Made by a program: the position numbers and the translations under genes. From Olleya namhaensis (GTDB taxonomy: Bacteria > Bacteroidota > Bacteroidia > Flavobacteriales > Flavobacteriaceae): a DNA stretch of 64,000 nucleotides. The notes beneath the pieces were generated by a model. The model saw only the letters and a program-made list of their open reading frames with translations, had not been told where the DNA came from and did no database searches. Location of the stretch: contig NZ_FORM01000006.1 of assembly GCF_900114005.1 (NCBI RefSeq), positions 124,001 to 188,000 on the forward strand, written 5' to 3'. Positions 24,051 to 32,852 of this stretch are shown in pieces; the stretch's first letter is position 1; each line of letters starts with the position of its first letter.

Positions 24051-24812
24051 ATGAATATAGGCTTAGTCCTTTCTGGTGGTGGTATGCGAGGTGCCGCACA
24101 TATTGGCGCTATAAAAGCATTGGAAGAACACGGTATTTTCCCAACACACATAGCAGGCGCCAGTGCTGGTGCTATTATTGGCGCATTGTATGCTTATGGC
24201 TTTTCTTGCGAAAAAATGTTGGACTTTTTAAAAACAATTCAGCTTTTTAATTACAAAAAATTTGCAGTTAGTAAACCTGGATTTATTGATGCCGAAAAAT
24301 ATTATAACTACTTTAAAAAACAGTTTCCTGAAGATAATTTTAACGCATTAAACAAACAACTCTTTATAACTGCTACTAATATTTTAAGTGGCGATTCAGA
24401 GGTCTTTACGGATGGAGAGTTAATCAAACCTGTCTTGGCATCTGCTTCATTTCCTGGATTGTTTTCGCCAATAAAAATGAAACAAGGATTATATGTAGAT
24501 GGTGGTGTATTAAATAACTTTCCTGCAGAGTTATTACAAAAAGACTGCGATCAAGTCATTGGTGTTTATTTAAACTTATACAAAACCAAAACACAAGCGC
24601 AATTAAAACATTTTCATAATATTATTGAGCGCTCCATTACTATAGGTGCAGTACAAGCTGATATACAAAAGTTTTCCGATTGTGATATTTTAGTGGCACC
24701 TCATGCCTTAAGTCAGTTTGCGCTTTTTGATAAAAGAAATATCGATGCTATTTATAAAATTGGTTATGACAGCATGAAAGCAGCCTTAAAAGATAAGCAG
24801 ACTAATACTTAA
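24051..24812 (+). CDS. Patatin-like phospholipase
   Basis: 253 residues. Oxyanion loop SGGGMRGAAHIGAI near the N-terminus, nucleophile elbow GASAG (Ser about 41) and catalytic Asp in VDGGVLNNFP. This is the RssA/YchK class of small bacterial patatins, which hydrolyse acyl chains from lipids. No signal peptide, so cytoplasmic. It lies 8 bp after the UspA gene and probably shares its promoter, placing lipid turnover in the same stress response. Confidence 0.9.
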   Translation: MNIGLVLSGGGMRGAAHIGAIKALEEHGIFPTHIAGASAGAIIGALYAYGFSCEKMLDFLKTIQLFNYKKFAVSKPGFIDAEKYYNYFKKQFPEDNFNALNKQLFITATNILSGDSEVFTDGELIKPVLASASFPGLFSPIKMKQGLYVDGGVLNNFPAELLQKDCDQVIGVYLNLYKTKTQAQLKHFHNIIERSITIGAVQADIQKFSDCDILVAPHALSQFALFDKRNIDAIYKIGYDSMKAALKDKQTNT

Positions 24813-24850
24813 TTATGTAATTAGTAAACATTCCCTAAAATGTACGACTC

Positions 24851-24879
24851 TTATTATGACAAGCAATTCCGTATCTTTG
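24851..24879 (+). promoter_or_regulatory. Bacteroidota-type promoter of the selO gene
   Basis: TATCTTTG at 24872-24879 is a full TAnnTTTG -7 element, with TTA at 24851 close to the -33 position. Transcription would start about 10 bases before the ATG at 24897. Confidence 0.6.
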
Positions 24880-24896
24880 TTATATAAAGGCTTTAC

Positions 24897-26459
24897 ATGA
24901 AACTGAACATAAAAAACACATTTACCTCACAACTTCCCGCAGATCCAATAACAGACAATAGTAGACGTCAAGTCACTAAAGCATGTTATAGTTTTGTAAC
25001 ACCAAAACAAACTGCAAAACCAGAATTAGTGCATGTCTCTCCAGAAATGTTGGACACCCTAGGTATGTCAGAAAACGATGCTAAAACAAAACAGTTTTTA
25101 AACGTATTTACGGGTAATACTGTGTTGGAAGGCACCACGCCATACGCTATGTGTTATGGTGGACACCAATTTGGACATTGGGCTGGGCAATTAGGTGATG
25201 GTCGTGCTATTAATTTATTTGAAGTCGAACACAATAACAAAAACTGGAAACTACAATTAAAAGGTGCTGGAGAAACACCATATTCTAGAACAGCAGATGG
25301 TTTAGCAGTTTTACGAAGCTCTGTTAGAGAGTATTTATGTAGCGAAGCTATGTATCATTTAGGTGTGCCAACCACACGCGCTTTAAGCTTAGCGTTATCC
25401 GGAGACCAAGTCTTGCGTGACGTCATGTATAACGGTAATCCAGATTACGAAAAAGGTGCGATTGTGTCTAGAATTTCTCCAAGCTTTTTACGTTTTGGAA
25501 GTTTCGAGATTTTAGCCTCAAGACAAGATACGGAAACCTTAAAAACACTTGTAGACTATACTATAAATACCCATTTTACGCATTTAGGTACACCAAACAA
25601 ACACGCTTACGTTCAGTTTTTTAACGCGGTAGCTATGCGAAGTTTAGACATGGTTATCCATTGGCAACGTGTTGGTTTTGTGCATGGTGTTATGAATACC
25701 GATAACTTATCAATCCTAGGATTAACTATCGATTATGGACCTTACGGATGGTTAGAAGGTTTTGAGCCTGGATGGACGCCAAATACTACAGATAATCAAA
25801 ACAAACGCTACCAATATGGCGCGCAACCAGATATTGTCCTTTGGAATTTATACCAATTAGCAAATGCCTTATATCCATTAATTGAAGAAGCAGAAGGTTT
25901 AGAAGCGGTGTTAGCAAATTATGCAGAACAGAAAGACATCCAATACCTACAAATGATGCGTAGTAAAATTGGATTGTCATCCGAAGAGCAATTAGATGCC
26001 AATCTTATTCAAGAACTAGAAGACTGTTTGCAGTTAACAGAAACAGATATGACTATCTTTTTCCGTAATCTATCAGATTTTGATGGTGTAAATCCGACTA
26101 ACGGGTTACAAATTATTCGTGAGTCTTTTTACGACATAAAATCAGTAACCGAAGCTATAAAAGACAGATGGAACTTATGGTTTGAGAGTTATGCAGACCG
26201 TTTGGAACGCGACCCAATTTCAGCGAAAGCGAAAAAAGAAAACATGAACAGCGTAAACCCAAAATACGTGTTACGTAATTACATGGCGCAATTAGCTATA
26301 GATGATGCTAACAAAGGCGACTACAAACTTATTGATGACTTATTCAATTTATTAAAACAACCTTATGCAGAGCAACCTAAATACGAAAAATGGTTTGCAA
26401 AACGACCAGAATGGGCAAGACATAAAGTAGGTTGTTCTATGTTGTCATGTAGCTCTTAG
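24897..26459 (+). CDS. selO: SelO/YdiU family protein adenylyltransferase
   Basis: 520 residues. The pseudokinase family SelO transfers AMP from ATP to Ser, Thr or Tyr of proteins, using an inverted ATP orientation, and is linked to redox control. Seen here: GGHQFGHWAGQLGDGRAINL, LQLKGAGETPYSRTADGLAV, SSVREYLCSEAMYHLGVPTT, VHGVMNTDNLSILGLTIDYG, PKYVLRNYMAQLAI and the C-terminal Cys motif GCSMLSCSS, where eukaryotes have selenocysteine. Full length. The segment ISAKAKKEN is encoded by a short dispersed repeat (TTCAGCGAAAGCGAAAAA at 26219-26236) that is also found between genes. An MsrA-like gene follows after 122 bp. Confidence 0.95.
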   Translation: MKLNIKNTFTSQLPADPITDNSRRQVTKACYSFVTPKQTAKPELVHVSPEMLDTLGMSENDAKTKQFLNVFTGNTVLEGTTPYAMCYGGHQFGHWAGQLGDGRAINLFEVEHNNKNWKLQLKGAGETPYSRTADGLAVLRSSVREYLCSEAMYHLGVPTTRALSLALSGDQVLRDVMYNGNPDYEKGAIVSRISPSFLRFGSFEILASRQDTETLKTLVDYTINTHFTHLGTPNKHAYVQFFNAVAMRSLDMVIHWQRVGFVHGVMNTDNLSILGLTIDYGPYGWLEGFEPGWTPNTTDNQNKRYQYGAQPDIVLWNLYQLANALYPLIEEAEGLEAVLANYAEQKDIQYLQMMRSKIGLSSEEQLDANLIQELEDCLQLTETDMTIFFRNLSDFDGVNPTNGLQIIRESFYDIKSVTEAIKDRWNLWFESYADRLERDPISAKAKKENMNSVNPKYVLRNYMAQLAIDDANKGDYKLIDDLFNLLKQPYAEQPKYEKWFAKRPEWARHKVGCSMLSCSS

Positions 26460-26581
26460 TTTTTATAAATATATAATTTTTAACTCCTCTCGTTAACTAA
26501 AGAGCGATGAATTTCAGCTTTAGCTTAAATCGGAGAGTTTGACCTAAAACGCGAAGCAGTTTTAAAACCCTATTTAAAACA

Positions 26582-27091
26582 ATGAACAATAAAATAGCAT
26601 TTGGAGGTGGTTGTCATTGGTGCACAGAAGCGGTATTTCAAGCCTTAAAAGGTGTTCAAAAAGTAGAACAAGGTTTTATAGCTTCTAATAAAGACCACAC
26701 AACTTTCTCGGAAGCAGTAATCGTTCATTACAATCCAGAAATAATTACGCTTGATATCTTAATTCAAATTCATTTATATACGCACAAAAGCACTTCTAAT
26801 CATTCCATGCGTACAAAATACAGATCAGCAATCTATTATTTTTCCGAAGCACAAAAAGAAGTTGCTGCTTTGCTCCTAGCTAATTTACAATCAGAATTTG
26901 AAGCAACTATTATTACAAAAACACTTCCTTTTAAGGACTTTAAACCGTCAGAAGCACAATTTAAAAACTACTACAAAAACAATCCAAACAAACCCTTTTG
27001 TCAAACTTATATTAACCCAAAACTTAAGTTATTACAAGCAAAGTTTAGCAAACATTTAACGGATAACCTACAGCGTAAATCTATTAGCTAG
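26582..27091 (+). CDS. Divergent MsrA-like protein
   Basis: 169 residues. FGGGCHWCTEAVFQALKGV matches the start of peptide-methionine (S)-sulfoxide reductase, with Cys11 in the catalytic place (GCHWCTE for the usual GCFWCxE). The C-terminal PFCQTYINPKL also fits. However, the GYxGG motif is replaced by GFIASNKDHTTF, the following G-x-TGHAE block is missing, and HQ before the YYK motif is absent (QFKNYYKNN). So the protein is a shortened relative whose activity on methionine sulfoxide is uncertain. No signal peptide. It sits beside selO, a redox-linked gene. Confidence 0.75.
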   Translation: MNNKIAFGGGCHWCTEAVFQALKGVQKVEQGFIASNKDHTTFSEAVIVHYNPEIITLDILIQIHLYTHKSTSNHSMRTKYRSAIYYFSEAQKEVAALLLANLQSEFEATIITKTLPFKDFKPSEAQFKNYYKNNPNKPFCQTYINPKLKLLQAKFSKHLTDNLQRKSIS

Positions 27092-27102
27092 TAGCTATTT
27101 AG

Positions 27103-27110
27103 TATCTTTG
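27103..27110 (+). promoter_or_regulatory. -7 promoter element TATCTTTG
   Basis: A full TAnnTTTG match 17 bp before the ATG of the DUF2452-like gene at 27127. There is no clear TTG at -33. Confidence 0.5.
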
Positions 27111-27126
27111 TTAAAAAAGAAAAAGG

Positions 27127-27567
27127 ATGTCAGACACTAAAAAACCTGATAATATTGTCTTTAACCAAGAGACACAAAAATACGATGCATCATTAAAACC
27201 GTATGCAACAAATGTTGGTGCTCCAGCCATAAAAGTAACGGAAAACGTCACTTGGAAAAACAAAAACGTACACAAAGCCAATCAGCAAATTAAAGCCAAG
27301 TATTTAGAGCTAAAAGCAGAATACGAGAAAATGATGGCAGAACTAGAATATAACAATCTAGTCTATAATGCTAAGTTTAATTTTCAGCCTATAATTGGCG
27401 ACACCTATCATTTATACAGAGATAAAAAAGGACAACCCTTTTTGTCCATTATTGCTCCAGAACAATGCAATTTTGACTTTATAGGTAGTTTTTACTTAAA
27501 TTCGGAGCATATCTGGAAAAAAATAGACCAAGAAATTATTGGCCAAGATCTAATTACTAATGAGTAA
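27127..27567 (+). CDS. DUF2452-like protein
   Basis: 146 residues, soluble. It opens MSDTKKPDNIVFNQETQKYD and includes LKPYATNVGAPAI, a charged helix (NQQIKAKYLELKAEYEKMMA) and GDTYHLYRDKKGQPFLSII near the end, with FDFIGSFYLNSE. I assign it to the DUF2452 family from this pattern. No catalytic motif. It overlaps the following membrane protein gene by 8 bp, suggesting co-translation. Function unknown. Confidence 0.7.
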   Translation: MSDTKKPDNIVFNQETQKYDASLKPYATNVGAPAIKVTENVTWKNKNVHKANQQIKAKYLELKAEYEKMMAELEYNNLVYNAKFNFQPIIGDTYHLYRDKKGQPFLSIIAPEQCNFDFIGSFYLNSEHIWKKIDQEIIGQDLITNE

Positions 27568-27976
27568 TCTTAGTATTATAAGTCTACTCTTCGATTTTGG
27601 ATTAGTGGTATTAATTTGGATGGTTCAGCTTATTGTTTATCCAAGTTTTAAATATCACAATCAAGAGTCATTAATAAAATGGCACGCCAAATACACGGTA
27701 AGAATAGCTGGTATTGTTATCCCGTTAATGTTTGGACAGCTTATACTCTATTTATATTTAGTATTTATGCAAGAAGATGCGTCTATTTATATTAGAACCG
27801 TTTTAACTATCAGTGCGTGGATAGCGACATTTGCAATATTTGTTCCGTTACACAACACAATTAACAACGGAAAAAGCACAGAAAAAACACTCAGTCAATT
27901 AGTATCCAAAAACTGGATTAGAACAGCAATTTGGACATTACTTTTTATTATTAATCTAATAACTGTAGTAAAATAA
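27560..27976 (+). CDS. Four-helix membrane protein
   Basis: 138 residues with four hydrophobic helices: about 7-26, 44-68, 78-99 and 115-135. Polar ends and a WHAKYTVRIAGI segment between helices 1 and 2 are the only distinctive features. Short membrane proteins like this in Bacteroidota are unassigned. Overlaps the DUF2452-like gene by 8 bp and ends just before a bidirectional terminator. Confidence 0.65.
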   Translation: MSNLSIISLLFDFGLVVLIWMVQLIVYPSFKYHNQESLIKWHAKYTVRIAGIVIPLMFGQLILYLYLVFMQEDASIYIRTVLTISAWIATFAIFVPLHNTINNGKSTEKTLSQLVSKNWIRTAIWTLLFIINLITVVK

Positions 27977-27981
27977 AAGCA

Positions 27982-28017
27982 TAAAAAAATCCCAAGTATA
28001 ACACTTGGGATTTTTTA
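27982..28017. terminator. Bidirectional terminator
   Basis: AAAAAATCCCAAGT and ACTTGGGATTTTTT around an ATAACA-type loop, ending the plus-strand membrane protein gene and the minus-strand aldolase gene (stop 28065). Confidence 0.9.
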
Positions 28018-28064
28018 TAATATTATATAGTCCGCAAATTGCTAACTATTTAATCAGTACAAAA

Positions 28065-28718
28065 TTAGTTTCCTTTTTTGTAATCTTCTAAAAACTTAGC
28101 TAAACCACTATCTGTTAAAGGATGTCTTAATAACCCTTCAATAGAGCTTAAAGGACCAGTCATAACGTCTGCACCTAATTTAGCACAATCAATAACGTGC
28201 ATTGTATGACGTACAGAAGCAGCTAAAATTTCAGTTTCAAAAGCGTAGTTATCATAGATATGTCTAATCTCTGCAATCAGGTTTAAACCATCCGTAGAGA
28301 TATCATCCAAACGTCCAATAAAAGGAGACACATAAGTTGCACCAGCCTTAGCAGCTAATAATGCCTGACCAGGAGAAAACACTAACGTTACATTAGTTTT
28401 AATGCCTTTATCGCTAAAGTATTTACAAGCCTTAATACCATCTTTAATCATTGGTAATTTAACCACGATTTGATCATGTAATTCAGCAAGCGCCTCACCT
28501 TCTTTAACCATACCTTCAAAGTCAGTAGCAATTACTTCCGCACTAACATCACCATCCACAATGTTGCAAATGTCAACATAATGCTTCATGATATTATCAT
28601 GACCAGTAATCCCTTCTTTAGCCATTAAAGACGGGTTAGTAGTAACACCATCTAAAATACCCATATCCTGAGCGTCTCTAATTTGGTCTAAATTGGCAGT
28701 ATCAATAAAAAATTTCAT
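28065..28718 (-). CDS. Fructose-6-phosphate aldolase/transaldolase family
   Basis: 217 residues, the compact class of transaldolase-like enzymes. It starts [14 protein letters not shown] and has [13 protein letters not shown], the Schiff-base Lys in [26 protein letters not shown] and [10 protein letters not shown]. The reaction is either transfer of dihydroxyacetone between sugar phosphates (pentose phosphate pathway) or reversible cleavage of fructose 6-phosphate; the sequence cannot decide. In organisms with no other transaldolase these serve as TalA. Promoter-like TATATTTT lies 8 bp before the start. Confidence 0.92.
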   Translation of the reverse strand: MKFFIDTANLDQIRDAQDMGILDGVTTNPSLMAKEGITGHDNIMKHYVDICNIVDGDVSAEVIATDFEGMVKEGEALAELHDQIVVKLPMIKDGIKACKYFSDKGIKTNVTLVFSPGQALLAAKAGATYVSPFIGRLDDISTDGLNLIAEIRHIYDNYAFETEILAASVRHTMHVIDCAKLGADVMTGPLSSIEGLLRHPLTDSGLAKFLEDYKKGN

Positions 28719-28751
28719 TCTAAAATATATTTAAGTTGTGTATAAAATTAT

Positions 28752-28845
28752 TTTGGGCGTTACCACAAGGGTCAGGCTGTCCGTTATATCTTTTTTTGCC
28801 ATTTGTGGCAGCAAAAAAAGGATGCCACTTCCATCCTTAACGCAA
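28752..28845 (-). repeat. Flavobacterial dispersed repeat, copy 2
   Basis: Read on the minus strand: TTGCGTTAAGGATGGAAGTG then GCATCCTTTTTT, a short GCTGCCACAAATGGC hairpin, AAAAAAAGATATAACGGAC, AGCCTGACCC and GGTAACGCCCAA. It matches copy 1 at 9440-9591 block for block, without the 50-bp insert. It is located upstream of the aldolase gene. Confidence 0.75.
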
Positions 28846-28904
28846 TGCAAAGTTACAATTTAACTTTTGCAAGTAAAATAATGATATCAAATGATATTAA
28901 CATT

Positions 28905-29336
28905 TTATTCAAAAAACTTAAAGGTTTTCTCGCAATCTAAGTCTTGTATGTAATAATTCATTTTAAAATTATCATGATCCCATTCTAATCGCCAATCAAA
29001 AACAAACGCTTCAAAAGAAATTACAACAACAGACATAACACATAATGCTACAATAACAATTTTTCCAAAAACCCTAAAAACTTTATGTTTTATGGTATCT
29101 AAAAAGTAAACTAATCCGTAAATAAAAATACTCCAAAATAAAACATTACCAATAAAACCTTTAGCATACAAATTTCCAGACATGGAAAAAATCCAAGTCC
29201 TGTCTGTACTTTGTATAAACGGAAAGCCATAAAAATCAGGCCAATTCTCGTCAGTTAAACATACATACTTATAGGTAACAAAGTGCGGTAATGTAAAGGC
29301 TACAGCTATACAAAGTGTTGCTAAAAGCCTTTTCAT
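28905..29336 (-). CDS. Membrane protein of unknown function
   Basis: 143 residues with an N-terminal signal-anchor (MKRLLATLCIAVAFTLPHFV), two more hydrophobic helices (about 63-82 and 89-110) and a soluble C-terminal tail (WRLEWDHDNFKMNYYIQDL). The periplasmic part has LTDENWPDFYGFPFIQSTDR. I do not know the family. It starts 2 bp after the SDR gene stop, so both are probably one operon. Confidence 0.6.
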   Translation of the reverse strand: MKRLLATLCIAVAFTLPHFVTYKYVCLTDENWPDFYGFPFIQSTDRTWIFSMSGNLYAKGFIGNVLFWSIFIYGLVYFLDTIKHKVFRVFGKIVIVALCVMSVVVISFEAFVFDWRLEWDHDNFKMNYYIQDLDCEKTFKFFE

Positions 29337-29338
29337 GA

Positions 29339-30139
29339 TTATAATTTGTAATGATTCAATAATAACTTTTCATACATCGTATCCGGTAACAAAAACTTTA
29401 AAATAATAGAAAACTTTTGCATCGGCGCACCAACCTTATAATGTATTTTAGGATTTTTGGTATTAATTACTTGATGCACTTTTTTAGCCACAGCAATTGG
29501 AGAACTACTATTGTCAACGTGATCATCAATATCTTTAAGTACGTTTGGATACTTAGTGTATGGCGAGTCTTTTAAAACAGGTGCATGATAACGTCCTGCA
29601 GCAATATTAGTTGCAAAATCACCTGGAGCAATATTGGTAAACTTTACACCAAAATCCTTGGTTTCCATACGTAACGCTTCCGTAACAAGCTCTAAAGCAC
29701 CTTTACTAGCACTATAAATACCACGATAAGGCAATCCCATATATCCAGCAATGGATGTAATGTTTATAACCAAACCTGACTGTTGTGCTCTCATTTGAGG
29801 CAACACTGCCTTGATAACATTTATAGGTCCAAAAAAGTTAGTATTAAAATTATGTTGGATTTGATCTTGCGGAATTTCTTCAATAGCACCATTAATACCA
29901 ACACCTGCATTGTTAACCAACACATCCAACTTCCCTTCTGCTGCAATCACTGCTTTTACAGCTGCTGCAATAGTCACCGTATCATTAACATCTAAAGCGA
30001 CCAACTTAAATTTACTGTTGGTATAATTAGACGGATTACGACTGGTACCATAAACAACACACCCTTTTTCGGTTAAAAACTCACCTATAGATTTTCCTAT
30101 TCCAGAAGAACCTCCTGTAATTAATACGACTTTAGACAT
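29339..30139 (-). CDS. Short-chain dehydrogenase/reductase
   Basis: 266 residues, classical SDR: cofactor motif TGGSSGIGKSIG at 8-19, NNAGVGING, catalytic Ser in INITSIAGYMG, and YSASKGA (Tyr, Lys). An unusual tail with YHAPVLKDSPYTKYPNV and a C-terminal LLPDTMYEKLLLNHYKL resembles the group acting on lipids or retinoid-like substrates. Coupled to a small membrane protein gene 2 bp downstream. Substrate unknown. Confidence 0.9.
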   Translation of the reverse strand: MSKVVLITGGSSGIGKSIGEFLTEKGCVVYGTSRNPSNYTNSKFKLVALDVNDTVTIAAAVKAVIAAEGKLDVLVNNAGVGINGAIEEIPQDQIQHNFNTNFFGPINVIKAVLPQMRAQQSGLVINITSIAGYMGLPYRGIYSASKGALELVTEALRMETKDFGVKFTNIAPGDFATNIAAGRYHAPVLKDSPYTKYPNVLKDIDDHVDNSSSPIAVAKKVHQVINTKNPKIHYKVGAPMQKFSIILKFLLPDTMYEKLLLNHYKL

Positions 30140-30282
30140 GTAAATAATTTTAAAAGTTAAAAGTAAAAAAGTTGAATTACAAAACGACTGTAACCAAAAA
30201 AGATTTGCTAGAATTAACTAACAAATCTTTACTTTATATGTTTAAACCTCTTTTATAAAAGGATTTAGAATAATCAAAAAAA

Positions 30283-30376
30283 GGCAAGCTACCTACATCA
30301 CACCGCTACGACCATTTACCTTTGCTTCGTTCCCGACCTGGAGGATTCAACAGGAGCTGGTTGTGTAGGACTTGCC
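30283..30376 (-). ncRNA. ffs: Signal recognition particle RNA (small bacterial type)
   Basis: On the minus strand the transcript begins near GGCAAGTCC, contains the conserved CCAGGTCGGGAACGAAGC apical loop sequence of bacterial SRP RNA and ends CTTGCC, which pairs with the 5' end. The size, about 94 nt, fits the small SRP RNA class without Alu domain. A run of T (30282-30276 read on the minus strand) follows as terminator, and a canonical promoter precedes it. The RNA binds Ffh and targets nascent membrane proteins. Confidence 0.92.
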
Positions 30377-30381
30377 AGGTG

Positions 30382-30411
30382 CAAAGATACACACATTTTA
30401 TTTTCTTGCAA
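30382..30411 (-). promoter_or_regulatory. Canonical promoter of the SRP RNA gene
   Basis: TTG (30411-30409) - 19 bp - TATCTTTG (30389-30382), the exact Bacteroidota primary sigma consensus, ending about 6 bp before the RNA 5' end. Confidence 0.85.
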
Positions 30412-30465
30412 TCATTTTTTATAATGAATTTTAATAAATAACTTGCTAACAAATAAGTTTACAAA

Positions 30466-31503
30466 ATGAAAGCATTTAAATACCTTACAATCATATTTTT
30501 AGCAACAACACTTTTTTCGTGTGGTGACAACGTCGAAGCGCAAAAAAAGAGTTTTTCTATGACTACCAATGCCCAAAACGGTACAATTAGTATTGATAAA
30601 ACGCTAGAAGTAGCATTAAAAAACCCTAAAAACATCCAGATTTCTTCTGTAAGTTATCAGTTAGACGGAAAAAATATTGAGGCTAAACAAACACTTTCCG
30701 ATTTTAAATTAGGAGAACATACCTTAAAAGCAACTATTAATTTTGATGGCGAAACTACAGAAATCAAAAAAACCATTGCGTTATTAAGTGCAGTAGCACC
30801 AAAGTTTTTATCTATAGAAGTAATTAATACGTTTCCGCATGACAACACTTCTTTTACACAAGGTTTAGAATTTAACAATGGAGTGCTATTTGAAAGTACT
30901 GGACAACGTGGCGAATCTAAAATTAGAAAAATAGATTATAAAACCGGTGACGTTATTACTGAAACAGCTATTCCTGATGCCTTTTTTGGAGAAGGTATTA
31001 CCGTACTTAATAATACCGTTTACCATTTAACTTGGCAAGGTCAAAAAGGGTTTACTTATGATGCCACTACCCTAGAAAAGAAAAGCAGCTTTAACTATGG
31101 TCAAAGTAAAGAGGGTTGGGGATTTGCAAACGACGGAACTAAATTATATAAAAGTGATGGTACTAGTTTAATTTGGAGCCTAAATCCAGATACGCTAATT
31201 GAAGAAGATCACATACAAGTTTGCACTACAAAAGGAAAAATTGGAAGATTAAACGAAATAGAGTTTGCTAACAACAAGTTATACGCTAACATCTGGGAGA
31301 AAAACGGAATTGCTATAATCAATCCTAAAAATGGTGCTGTAGAAGCGGTTATTGACTGTACGATCTTAACAAAACAAATTCCTAATTTTTCAATTAACGA
31401 AAACTGTTTAAATGGTATTGCTTACAATCCAGAAACACAAACGTTTTTCTTAACCGGAAAACGTTGGGATAAATTATTTGAGGTTAAAATTTTAGAAAAC
31501 TAA
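30466..31503 (+). CDS. Glutamine cyclotransferase-like lipoprotein
   Basis: 345 residues. Lipoprotein signal MKAFKYLTIIFLATTLFSC, then a small Ig-like domain (about 35-110) and a glutamine cyclotransferase-type beta-propeller (about 115-345): FTQGLEFNNGVLFESTGQRG, GEGITVLNNTVYHLTWQG, GWGFANDGTKLYKSDGTS, NEIEFANNKLYANIWE and NCLNGIAYNPETQTFFLTGK. Plant-type enzymes of this fold form pyroglutamate from N-terminal Gln. Here it would act in the periplasm or at the outer membrane. The N-terminal Ig-like domain is an addition to the usual enzyme. Confidence 0.85.
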   Translation: MKAFKYLTIIFLATTLFSCGDNVEAQKKSFSMTTNAQNGTISIDKTLEVALKNPKNIQISSVSYQLDGKNIEAKQTLSDFKLGEHTLKATINFDGETTEIKKTIALLSAVAPKFLSIEVINTFPHDNTSFTQGLEFNNGVLFESTGQRGESKIRKIDYKTGDVITETAIPDAFFGEGITVLNNTVYHLTWQGQKGFTYDATTLEKKSSFNYGQSKEGWGFANDGTKLYKSDGTSLIWSLNPDTLIEEDHIQVCTTKGKIGRLNEIEFANNKLYANIWEKNGIAIINPKNGAVEAVIDCTILTKQIPNFSINENCLNGIAYNPETQTFFLTGKRWDKLFEVKILEN

Positions 31504-31610
31504 TCCAAAACAAAAAGTTAAAAGATTATAAATTAGCTGTTAAAGTCTCTTAATTAAATTTATCATGTCCGCGATAAATCTAAATTTGAGACTAATCAAC
31601 CAACCAAATC

Positions 31611-32369
31611 TTGAAGAATCTTACGCTTTTAATTGTCTTTTTGGCAAGCTGCTTTGTATCCGCACAAACAATAAATGGTAGTGTTTACGACTCTATTTCT
31701 ACCTTAGAAAACATTAAAATAACAAACCTATCTTCAAAACAAATGACAAGTTCCGATGTAAACGGAAGGTTTTCAATAGCAGGAAAAATTGGAGATACGC
31801 TTCATGCCAGTTCTTTATTTTATAATGAGCAAAAGTTAGTTTTAAAAGATTATCATTTCCACGAAAGTGTAGTTATCGAGCTTAAACAAATTTTTAATAA
31901 TTTAGACGAAGTACAACTTATCACGCCCCATAAAGAAACTTTGGCTGATATTGAAACGGTTCAAGTAACCCTTAAAAATCAGTTTGCAGAGGATAGAAAA
32001 AACAATCCTCACCTCTACTCTAAACAACCTACCACTGGCGGAATAGATATTATACAAGTTATTGGCCTAATAGCAAAACTATTTGAAAACAAAGACAAAT
32101 ATGTAGCTCCACCGTTTGTTGCAATAACTTTACAAGATTTAGAAGCACTTATTGAAACGTCTCAATTATTTGACAAAAAATTATTGACCAATACTCTAAA
32201 TATACATGAAGATAATATTAATTTATTTTTGCAATATTTAGAAGCTAAAACAATTGATAGTGAGTTATTAAAAGAAAACAAGGAGGTCTATTTATTGGAG
32301 ATTTTTATAAAATCAGGTGAAGATTTTAAACAGTTAGTGGATACTTTTAATGCTAAAAACAAACAATAA
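31611..32369 (+). CDS. Secreted protein with carboxypeptidase-regulatory-like domain, TTG start
   Basis: 252 residues. The start codon is TTG: it gives MKNLTLLIVFLASCFVSAQ, a complete signal peptide, and no ATG or GTG fits better. Residues 20-105 resemble the CarboxypepD_reg-like (CNA-B type) fold common in Bacteroidota secreted proteins (TINGSVYDSISTLENIKI, VNGRFSIAGKIGDTL, VIELKQIFNNLDEV). The C-terminal half is helical with ITLQDLEALIETSQLF. Function unknown. It stands 107 bp after the glutamine cyclotransferase gene; the gap holds ATTTATC-N8-GATAAAT. Confidence 0.7.
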   Translation: MKNLTLLIVFLASCFVSAQTINGSVYDSISTLENIKITNLSSKQMTSSDVNGRFSIAGKIGDTLHASSLFYNEQKLVLKDYHFHESVVIELKQIFNNLDEVQLITPHKETLADIETVQVTLKNQFAEDRKNNPHLYSKQPTTGGIDIIQVIGLIAKLFENKDKYVAPPFVAITLQDLEALIETSQLFDKKLLTNTLNIHEDNINLFLQYLEAKTIDSELLKENKEVYLLEIFIKSGEDFKQLVDTFNAKNKQ

Positions 32370-32397
32370 ACATTACTTTTAGGGCTTATTATAACTA

Positions 32398-32781
32398 ATG
32401 AAATCATACAGCCAAACGTTAACAGTAACGCCTAACGATCTTGACGAGTTAAACCACGTCAATAACGTAAAATATATTGAATGGGTAAACCAAGTTGCTA
32501 AAGCACATTGGGTAACTCACGCCACACAACAGATTTTAGATCAGTATTTCTGGGTTTTAATTTCGCATCATATCGATTACAAACAAGAAATTGTGTTAGG
32601 ACAAACCGTAACCTTAAATACTTACGTTAAATCCTGTCAAGGTTTAACCTCTATTAGAGTGGTAGAAATACTTGTGGATGGCAAAATTTGCGCCTATTCC
32701 GAAACTAAATGGTGCCTGATACACACGGAAAACAATAAACCGGCTAGAATCACATCAGAAATCATTACTCTTTTTCAATAA
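32398..32781 (+). CDS. Acyl-CoA thioesterase, hotdog fold
   Basis: 127 residues. It is a 4-hydroxybenzoyl-CoA thioesterase-type hotdog domain: PNDLDELNHVNNVKYIEWVNQ carries the catalytic Asp and the conserved Asn-His pair, and VLGQTVTLNTYVKSCQG forms the central strands. Members hydrolyse acyl-CoA or acyl-ACP thioesters. Cytoplasmic. Placed 28 bp after the secreted TTG-start gene, same strand. Substrate not determinable. Confidence 0.85.
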   Translation: MKSYSQTLTVTPNDLDELNHVNNVKYIEWVNQVAKAHWVTHATQQILDQYFWVLISHHIDYKQEIVLGQTVTLNTYVKSCQGLTSIRVVEILVDGKICAYSETKWCLIHTENNKPARITSEIITLFQ

Positions 32782-32852
32782 TTTTAAAGTCACATACTAA
32801 TTAGCCTTTAAAAAAGTTATATTTTAGTCAATCAAAGTTACAATTACATTTT

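Noticed and set aside
28880-28900. TGATATCAAATGATATTAAC as a CRP/FNR-type box
   Set aside because: Half-sites are adjacent or incomplete; no TGA-N6-TCA is formed and no -7 element lies at the common distance from any start.
30283-30376. Reading the structured sequence as a riboswitch of the plus-strand glutamine cyclotransferase gene
   Set aside because: The conserved SRP apical sequence and the canonical promoter are both on the minus strand.
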